Part shown: positions 57,072 to 64,000 of the stretch, one piece after another | How the letters are laid out: every line of letters starts with the position of its first letter | Position numbering within the stretch: the stretch's first letter is position 1 | Source of the DNA: Linanthus parryae | Taxonomy: Eukaryota > Streptophyta > Magnoliopsida > Ericales > Polemoniaceae | Length of the DNA stretch: 64,000 nt | Assembly: GCA_023055425.1 (NCBI GenBank) | Contig: JALGPY010000003.1 | Coordinates: 69,362,991 to 69,426,990 of the forward strand | Direction: 5' to 3' | Made by a program: the position numbers and the translations under genes | Notes under the pieces: generated by a model | Seen by the model: only the letters and a program-made list of their open reading frames with translations | What the model was told of the DNA's origin: nothing | Database searches by the model: none

Positions 57072-58275
57072 GGGAGGAGGCGTATGAGTGATTTCGAGAC
57101 GATAAATCTGACGGCAGAAGTGAGCAATTGTGTGAAGAATGGATTACCAAATAAGAGGAAGGATCCTGGCGGCTTCGTCATCCTGGTAACCCTGGGAAAC
57201 GCATATACAGGAAAGGCCCTGTGTGACCTAGGGGCCAGCATCAATCTGATGCCGTTGACAATTTTCAGAAGCTTGAAGGTCGGTGAACCGAGACCCACCA
57301 GGATCATGTTGCAGATGGCGGACAGGTCCGTCAAACAGACATATGGGGTCATAGAAGACATTCTGGTGAAAGTTGGGGAACTGATCTTTCCGGCAGATTT
57401 CGTGATCCTAGACATGGTGGCAGGAGAGGTACCGCTCATTCTGGGCAGACCGTTCCTGGCCACCGGAGAGGCTATGATTAACTGCAAGAGCGGGGAATTG
57501 ACGATCCAGATTAATGAAGACAAGGTAACATTCAATGTTTTCAAAAATCTTCAACTGCCTAACTACTATGATCACGAGGACATCTATGCCGTTGAGGTAG
57601 TGGACGAAGGTCTGGATGAGGATGAGATGGACAAGATGTGGGAAGAAATCGACAACATGTACTCGTCAGACAAAGAGAAGACCCGGTGTGAGCAGGCCAT
57701 GAAGACGGAACATTGGACCACTTTGCACTTGGACGGAGACGGTGGGCAGAAACTGACCCTGATCCCGTCACTCAAGGAGCCGCCTACACTGGAGCTTCCG
57801 AGTCATCTCAGGTATGCGTACATTGGGGATAACGATACACTGCCCGTAATTGTTTCGTCTCATCTATCTCAGGAACAGGAGCAGAAACTGCTGGAGGTAC
57901 TGCGAGAGCACAAAGAAGCAATCGCCTGGACGATTGCGGATATCAGGGGGATCAGCCCCTCGTATTGCATGCACAAGATCAGAATTGAAGAAGGTAAAAA
58001 ACCGGTGATTCAGCCCCAGCGGAGACTGAATCCGAATATGAGCGATGTGGTGCGAAAGGAGGTCATGAAGTGGCTGGAAGCAGGAGTTATTTACCCCATC
58101 TCGAACCGGATGTGGATCAGCCCGGTCCAGTGCGTGCCCAAGAAAGGGGGTATCACGGTAGTGCAGAACGAGGCTCAGGAGCTGATTGCACAACGCACCG
58201 TCACAGGCTGGCGGATTTGCATGGATTACCGGAGGTTGAATGAGGCAACGTTAAAGGATCACTTCCCTTTACCGT
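57072..58275 (+). pseudogene. Athila-like protease and N-terminal reverse transcriptase
   Basis: In frame with gag after the TAA; first ATG at 57084. The aspartic protease active site is ALCDLGASINLMP (Asp48, with Leu-Gly-Ala instead of Ser/Thr-Gly-Ala, usual for Athila), with the distal LILGRPFLATG near residues 128-138. RT begins with LREHKEAIAWTIADIRGISP, KPVIQPQRRLNP, VMKWLEAGVIYPISN, WISPVQCVPKKGG and [20 protein letters not shown], the fingers and palm of gypsy RT. Just after PLPF, near 58273-58277, one base is missing and the reading moves to the next frame. The apparent tail to 58472 is out-of-frame read. Confidence 0.9.
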
Positions 58276-59260
58276 TCTGGATCAGATGCTGGGCAGGTTG
58301 GCGCACCACGCCTATTACTGTTTTCTGGACGGTTATTCGAGGTACAATCATATTTACATCGCCCCCGACGATCAAGAGAAAACGACGTTTACCTGCCCGT
58401 ACGGTACTTTTGCGTTCCGTCGTATGCCGTTCGGGTTGTGTAACGCACCCGCCACGTTCCAGCGATGCATGATGGCCATATTCTCCGACATGATCGAGAA
58501 AAATCTGGAGGTCTTCATGGACGATTTTTCACTGTTCGGGGACAGTTTTGAAGACTGCCTCGGTCACTTATCCCAGGTTCTGATCCGATGCAAGAAGGCG
58601 AACCTAGTTCTGAACTGGGAAAAGTGTCACTTTATGGTCACCGAGGGTATCGTGCTGGGTCACAAAATTTCCAATAAGGTACTCGAGGTGGACCGGGCCA
58701 AGATCGAGGTGATCAAGCAGCTTCCGTACCCGACAACCGTGAAGGCGATCAAGAGTTTTCTGGGGCATGCGGGATTTTACCGACGGTTCATCAAGGATTT
58801 CTCCAAGATCACGAAGCCGCTCTGCGCCCTACTCGAGAAAGACGTGACTTTTGATTTTGACGGAGCGTGTCAGCATGCCTTTGACCATCTGAAGGAGAAG
58901 CTGACCACAGCCCTGGTAATCACGACACCGGACTGGTCACTTCCGTTTGAGCTGATGTGTGACGCCAGCGACTACGCAGTTGGTGCAGTTTTGGGGCAGC
59001 GGAAAGACAAAGTCTGCCATGTCATATACTATGCCAGCAGGGTGTTGAACGACGCCCAGATGAATTACGGTACGACTGAGAAGGAACTGCTGGCCGTAGT
59101 CTATGCCCTGGACAAATTCCGGCCATACTTGGTCGGGTCCAAAGTGATCGTTTTTACTGATCACAGCGCCCTGAAGTATCTGCTGGACAAGAAGGACGCG
59201 AAACCGAGACTGTTGCGGTGGGTATTACTGATGCAGGAATTTGAGTTGGAGATTCGAGCA
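58275..59260 (+). pseudogene. Athila-like reverse transcriptase (palm-thumb) and RNase H
   Basis: Continuation in the second frame (ATG at 58286 is internal). [17 protein letters not shown] carries the first catalytic Asp region, then [20 protein letters not shown] and the active site [10 protein letters not shown] (Asp79, Asp80). The thumb follows ([24 protein letters not shown]). RNase [19 protein letters not shown] (Asp227), [20 protein letters not shown] (Glu267) and [11 protein letters not shown] (Asp292). A single-base indel near 59255-59262, in EIRARR, ends the frame at 59281; the expected sequence resumes in the third frame. All catalytic residues are present, but the gene is split. 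Confidence 0.92.
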
Positions 59261-60672
59261 AGAAGGGAGTCGAGAACGTAGTTGCTGACCACCTTTCGAG
59301 ACTGGAAAACACCAAGCCGGAACGAGTCTCGATTCAGGAAAATTTCCCGGACGAGCATATTATGACAGTTAAGCTCGGGAGACCGTGGTATTACGCCATA
59401 GCCAATTACTTGGTAACTGGCACGCTTCCCGAGGATCTTATCCCGTCTCAGCGGAAACGGTTTATTTCCGAGTGCCGACAGTATTTCTGGGATGACCCGT
59501 ATCTGTTCAAGCTGGGGGCCGACAACATTCTGAGAAGGTGTATTCCGACCCACGAAGCCTGGAACATGATCAAACACTGCCACTCAGCACAGTGTGGGGG
59601 TCATTTTGGGGGAACGCGCACGGCGCATAAAATACTGCAGTCCGGTTTTTTCTGGCCGACAATCTTCAAAGACTGTCACGACTATGTGCAGGGATGTGAT
59701 AGGTGCCAGAGGACAGGAAACACGTCACACCGGGACGAGATGCCGATGACCGTGTGGCAGGAGGTAGAGCCGTTTGATGTATGGGGGATTGACTTCATGG
59801 GTCCGTTCCCGTCTTCGATGGGAAATCTTTACATTCTGCTGGCAGTGGATTATGTGACGAAGTGGATCGAGGCGATTGCGTGTCAGAAAAACGATGCAGC
59901 TACGGTTGAGCGTTTTCTGAAACGCAACATTTTTACTCGGTTCGGGACGCCCAGGGCGATGATCAGTGACGAGGGATCACACTTCATTAATAGAGTTTTT
60001 GCCAAAGTTCTGAAGCAGTACGGTGTGTCGGTTCACAAGGTGTCACTGCCTTACCATCCTCAAACGAACGGGCAGGCCGAGGTTTCGAACAGAGAGATCA
60101 AGAGCATACTCGAGAAGACGGTGAATCTCGGCCGGAAGGATTGGTCCCTAAGACTGGACGATGCACTCTGGGCCTACATGACAGCTTTCAAGACACCGCT
60201 GGGAATGTCGCCATACCAGCTCGTGTTTGGAAAAGCGTGCCACTTGCCGGTTGAGTTGGAGCACAAAGCATACTGGGCCATCAAACTGCTCATTATGGAC
60301 CAGAATCTAGCGGGATATAAGAGAAAAATGGCGCTGCTGGAATTAGAGGAATTCAGCAGAACGGCATTTGAGAGCGCTAAAATCTACAAAGAGAAGATGA
60401 AAAAGTGGCATGATCAGCGGATCACGCCGAAGCAGTTCAACGAAGGCGACAAAGTGCTTCTCTACAACACGAGGATGCGGTTCTTTCCGGGCAAGTTGAG
60501 GTCTCGATGGTCGGGACCGTTCATCATCAAGAAGATATTTGCATGGGGAGCATTTGAGCTGGAGAATCCACAAGACGAGTCCAGTTTTAGGGTGAACGGG
60601 AACCGGATCAAGCCATATCTCGAGACAGTTGAAGTCGCCAAAGTGGACCCCGTCTACTTTGACGACCCGTGA
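59260..60672 (+). pseudogene. Athila-like integrase (436+ codons, intact domain)
   Basis: The frame is open from the shift at about 59260 (ADHLSRLE hinge) through ATG 59362 to TGA at 60670-60672. Zinc-binding HHCC region: [13 protein letters not shown] and GCDRCQRTG (Cys112, Cys115 counted from ATG 59362). Catalytic triad: WGIDFMGPF (Asp144), MISDEGSHF (Asp203), [12 protein letters not shown] (Glu240), with 36 residues between the last two. Then [20 protein letters not shown] and the C-terminal GPF/Y module ([20 protein letters not shown]). No chromodomain, as expected for Athila. The integrase domain itself looks intact; expression would need the upstream frame. Confidence 0.93.
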
Positions 60673-62073
60673 GAGGTACCCGGGTCGGGCCGTCGACCGT
60701 AAATCACAAGCGCTTGGTGGGAGGCATCCCATCGGATTACGTTAATTATTTATTTATTACAGTTTTTATTTTACGTTCTGAATTTTGAGAAAGGCGAGAT
60801 GAGTGTGTGTTAATGGGTAGACAAGTTTGTGCAGGAAATTTTAAGCAGAAAAACGCAAGCAGAAAAATGTGCGGGTCAAAACCGAGAGGTCCGACACGCA
60901 TTCAAATAAGTGCAGAAAAACTGGCCCAGAAGGCCAGTTACGCAGGTCAAACCTGCAGGTACGCAGCCTGCAGGTCTAATTACGCAAGCCAGATGAAAAA
61001 AAAAATAGTTACGCTGGCCCAAAAGGCCAGTTACGCAGGCCCAGGAGTCAAATACGCAGCCCAGGAGGTTAAATACGCAGAAAAAAATAGTTACGCTGGC
61101 CCAAAAGGCCAGATACGCTGGCCCAAAAGTCAAATACGCGGCCCACGAGGCCTATTACGCAGGCAGAGAGAAGAAGAAAAAAAAAAGATGAAGTGGACCA
61201 GCCACGCAGCCGGCCCAAATACGCGGCCCACCAGCAAGCCACGCAGCAGGGGAAGCAGTTGGAGCTTCCAAAGCCTTAGGGGGTCAAAGTGCCATTTTAC
61301 CAAACTTTGGGGGAGTTTTTTTGCCATTTTTTAAAAAAGAGCCACTTATTGCCCCAATTTCAGTGGACGGGTCTTCACCAGCCACATTTCCTCCACTGTT
61401 ATCACCTTCAAGCTCTCTCTTTCCTCATTTTCTCTCTACCTTCAAAAGTCCAAATTTCACCAAATCAAAAACCGAGCACGTTTTTGGGATCCTCGTGAGA
61501 ACGGGATCATTTTGGTGTGGTTGAAGCTGCAAAACAGTGTCCGAATTGGTGTGGGGGTCAAGTCAAAGTTTGTTAAAAATTTGGAGAAAAACTCCAGATT
61601 CGTCGGCTTCGGGTCGAAATTTGAGAAAACACAAAGATGAAACGTCGAAGAGGAGGGCGAGGCCTACACGGTGCTCAAGTCGGAAATTTTTTCCGGCGAG
61701 AAAAATTTTCCGGCGACAGTTTTTGCACTCGTTGACTCGCTCCGAGTGCTCAGGTTCAAAAAGTTCTTCTTTCGCTATTTTTTTCAGTTTTCGGTACCAA
61801 CCCGTACCCGGGTTTAGCATGCTGCGTACTTAGCTGTTTTTGACTGTATACTGCGTTTTTAGCTGCTTTTTTGCATTTTTAACTGTTACTTGCGTATTTA
61901 ACAAAATTTTTACGTAATTGACCGTTAACTGCAAATTAGCATAGGGTAGTGTAATTGACTGTTTAAGCTGCGTATTTAGCTGTCTTGACTGCGTATCTGC
62001 ATTTTGACAGCGTTTTTCGGCGTTTTGAAAAAAAAATATTTAATTTCTGAATTTTCTGCTTTCGTTAGCTGTT
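60673..62073 (+). other. Spacer between integrase and third ORF, with short repeats
   Basis: About 1.4 kb with no conserved frame. 60915-61215 is built from repeated TTACGCAGGCC/CCCAAAAGGCCAG words. 61825-62010 repeats GCGTATTTAGCTGTTTTTGAC-like units. A pyrimidine-rich section at 61380-61470 could be a leader or acceptor region for a subgenomic or spliced third-ORF message, which is inference. Frames of 65-175 codons follow the repeats and have no domain. Confidence 0.65.
60915..61215. repeat. GGCC / TACGCA tandem word array
   Basis: Roughly ten imperfect units combining GGCCCAAAAGGCCAG and TACGCAG(G/C), in irregular spacing of 20-40 bp. GTAGCTACGCAG words in the U3 of the same element look related. 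Confidence 0.8.
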
Positions 62074-63825
62074 ATGGACTGGCTTGAGAGACCCGCGACG
62101 TCTAATTTTCGTTTGCCTTCTGCCATTGACATCCCGTACGAGCAGATTACCGAGACCTACTTTGACAGTTTCCGGTTTGTGAGTTACCAGGCCCATCTAC
62201 ACTATCTAGAGACTTTAGAAAGAGGGTTGACACCGGACTATAGGTTCGAGGTAGATGACGAGAGGATGTCGTTAGCTATGAGAAATTATGCTAGACGGCA
62301 CGATCTCTTTGGCTGTGCCTTAGAGAACTTCCCCAAGAGGGCTAGTTCCGCGCTCACTAGGGAATTTTTCGGTAACCTCATCTATCAGGAGTTCGGGGAG
62401 ACAGAGTTGTACCCGAACTGTGTATACTGTCGTAGGGGGTTTATTTGGCTTACGCCCCTCGCAATCCGCTGGGCGTATGGTATACCTGGCGAATTCGAGG
62501 GTCGGTGTGTGTACGATATGCTCGTTCAGGACTCTCCTCCGCAAGAGGAGCTCTTGAGGACTCTGTGTGAAGGGGAGGATGAGGTCCGCTGGGAGACCAA
62601 CGGGAGGTTACATGGCACGTTTTTGAGTCCGCCAGCCCGGTGGTGGTTTGATTTTGGAGTGAACCGGGTAGTAGGGATTCAGCATATCACTAAGCTGTCC
62701 TACGAAGTGGTACTTAAGGTATACTGCTTCATGTCCCGACGCCGGGTCGACATAGCGGCCCGGATCTGGTCGAACATTAGAGAGAGCCAACACGCATAGC
62801 CGACGAGGTTTTGGGTTTTGCAGCCTGATTACCAGATTGGCTGCCCAGAACGAGATTGTCATCGAGGGTCAGAGAGATTTAGACCCCTCCTCTTTCCGGC
62901 CATTCTGGCGAGTAGGTAGACGGGCCATAGGAAACCATAGGGCACCCGAGCCGGCCGATGCGTTTGTGGACCTAGATGAGGATGAGCCGGGTGATGGCCC
63001 GATGGACGAGGATGAGCACGGTCAGTCTAGTGGGCCCGTCGAGCCTGAGCCTAGCCGGCCCACTCGCCCGTCCAGGATCCCTGTTCCCGAGCCTGAGCCT
63101 AGCCGGCCCACTCGGCCATCCCGGACCCTAGTTCCCGAGCCTCCCAGACCATCGAGGGCAGCTGCCACTGAGCGTAGCAGGCCATTTCGTGCCGATGCCC
63201 CCGAGCCTTCTAGACCGTCCCGGGCTGCTGCCCCTGACCGTAGTCGGTCGACCCGAGCTTCTGACACTACCATTCCTCCGTGGACTGCCTTTGAGCAGAA
63301 ACTTACCCAGATTGATGAGAGGGCCGAGTCTGGCAGAGCGTCCATTAAAGACATGTGCAAGAAGAAGTTGGGTAAGATGTGGAGACTGCTAAAGCACAAC
63401 CTGAGGACCAACTACAAGAGGGGAAAGGATCAGGCTGCTACGATGACCGCGCTTTGAGAGGAGCAGAGAGAGGCAGCCCGGAGCGCGGGCCGACAGGTCC
63501 CGCTACCGTTATTCTTTCCATCGACTTACTCCAGTGAGTTCGATACCAGTTGGTCTGGTGAGGCGGAGTCGAGTCACCATGACGATGCCCCGGCTCCGGC
63601 CCCGGCACATTCTGACAGTTGGTCCGACTCCGGGCCATACTGCCCACCCCAAGACACTCAGTCATACCAGACGCCGCCAGCGCCAGCGCGCCGAAGGGCC
63701 CGTTGCACGAGACCCACTGAGCCTAGCAGTCTAGGTTTCGGTCTACCAGCAGTTCTGTCAGTAGCATGTCCGGTACTTCCGAGTCCGGGTCAGACCCGCC
63801 CTATGTTCCAGACGAGTCCGAGTGA
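62074..63825 (+). pseudogene. Additional Athila ORF downstream of pol (env-position ORF), broken
   Basis: The first part (62074-62799, 241 codons) starts MDWLERPATSNFRLPSAI and includes RYEARRHDLFG-like (YARRHDLFGCALENF), FFGNLIYQEFGETELYPNCV, FIWLTPLAIRWAYG, GTFLSPPARWWFDF and VLKVYCFMSRRRVDIAARIW. It resembles the Athila ORF / putative plant transposon protein families. Near 62785 the frame shifts (CSLITRLAAQNEIVIEGQ continues at +1). A second part to 63457 holds acidic, Pro/Arg/Ser-rich repeats (EPEPSRPTRPSR). TGA at 63455-63457 interrupts; a second shift near 63730 leads to a Ser-rich acidic end (PPYVPDESE, stop 63823-63825). No signal peptide or transmembrane segment is evident, so an envelope role is unsupported. 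Confidence 0.8.
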
Positions 63826-64000
63826 GTGCCATGAGGGCATGCCACCTCTTTGGTGTGGGGGTGGTGGTCGTGTCTGCATTAACCAGGTCTGCACGTTTTT
63901 TCATGTTCATTTGCAGTTTTGAGTTTATTTATTGAGTCAGCACGTTTTTATTTTTGAGTCTACCCACCACAAATTTCTGGCCTTGCATTGTATATAGTTA
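63826..64000 (+). other. 3' non-coding end of the Athila-like element in view
   Basis: CATGCCACCTCTTTGGTGTG then GGGGTGGTGG, a G-rich stretch that could be near the polypurine tract. No 3' LTR sequence (compare 53480 onward) appears before the edge. Confidence 0.5.

Larger units (their letters stand above)
53480..64000 (+). mobile_element. Athila-like Ty3/gypsy retrotransposon (right end outside window)
   Basis: Order on the plus strand: 5' LTR, tRNA-Asp-type primer-binding site, gag, protease, RT, RNase H, integrase, long spacer, additional ORF. RT before integrase marks Ty3/gypsy; the primer site, the CDLGAS protease and the extra ORF downstream of pol mark the Athila branch. At least 10.5 kb is present and no 3' LTR is reached. 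GC content is visibly higher than in surrounding sequence. The left edge lies between 53480 and 53500, inside the leader of a copia element. Coding regions carry two in-frame stops and at least four frameshifts, but long frames survive, so it is a fairly recent insertion. Confidence 0.93.

Overview
The window is nuclear DNA of a flowering plant, most likely a eudicot. It is a gene-poor, repeat-rich stretch: LTR retrotransposons, a LINE, a Helitron and several MITEs cover well over half of it. Only one convincing host gene is visible, a three-exon minus-strand gene at about 36.0-38.4 kb for a small conserved plant protein of unknown function. I see no bacterial or organellar features, tRNA, rRNA or CRISPR array.

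Layout. 1-3.45 kb: a long Ty3/gypsy LTR on the minus strand, with an eight-unit minisatellite and a 1.1 kb low-complexity leader. 3.45-18.6 kb: a minus-strand Ty1/copia array in which one LTR (5.57-9.31 kb) lies between two internal regions sharing the same leader and gag. That LTR holds a 2.3 kb Helitron, and the right-hand internal region has about 3.4 kb of gypsy 3' end plus LTR in place of part of pol. 18.7-20.1 kb: the LTR of a second, related copia family. 20.5-21.24 kb: four copies of a roughly 197 bp tandem repeat.

22-29.5 kb: another copia element (minus strand), pol broken by a 585 bp hAT-type MITE with an 8 bp target duplication, and followed by a long 3' region studded with a TTCAAGGCCTTGAA palindrome. 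29.45-32.6 kb: a 5'-truncated LINE with poly(A) tail, its RNase H interrupted by a small non-autonomous LTR element. 33.07-34.03 kb: two Tourist-like MITEs in inverted orientation. 34.9-35.05 kb: a short MITE. 36-38.9 kb: the host gene with TATA box and probable 5' UTR intron. 39-46 kb: AT-rich sequence with decayed LTR-like pieces. 45.66-46.39 kb: a 365 bp tandem duplication, each unit with a fold-back. 47-52 kb: unrecognised, repeatedly duplicated low-copy sequence. 52.07-53.45 kb: a plus-strand copia LTR, broken just past its primer-binding site by an Athila-like Ty3/gypsy element that runs off the right edge (53.48-64.0 kb).

The Athila-like element is the best preserved: 5' LTR with TATA, tRNA-Asp type primer-binding site, gag, protease, RT, RNase H, integrase and an extra ORF downstream of pol. 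At least six point lesions (stops and single-base frameshifts) break it, so it cannot make a complete polyprotein. Identities rest on motifs read by eye; LTR ages, family names and copy numbers need alignment or database searches.
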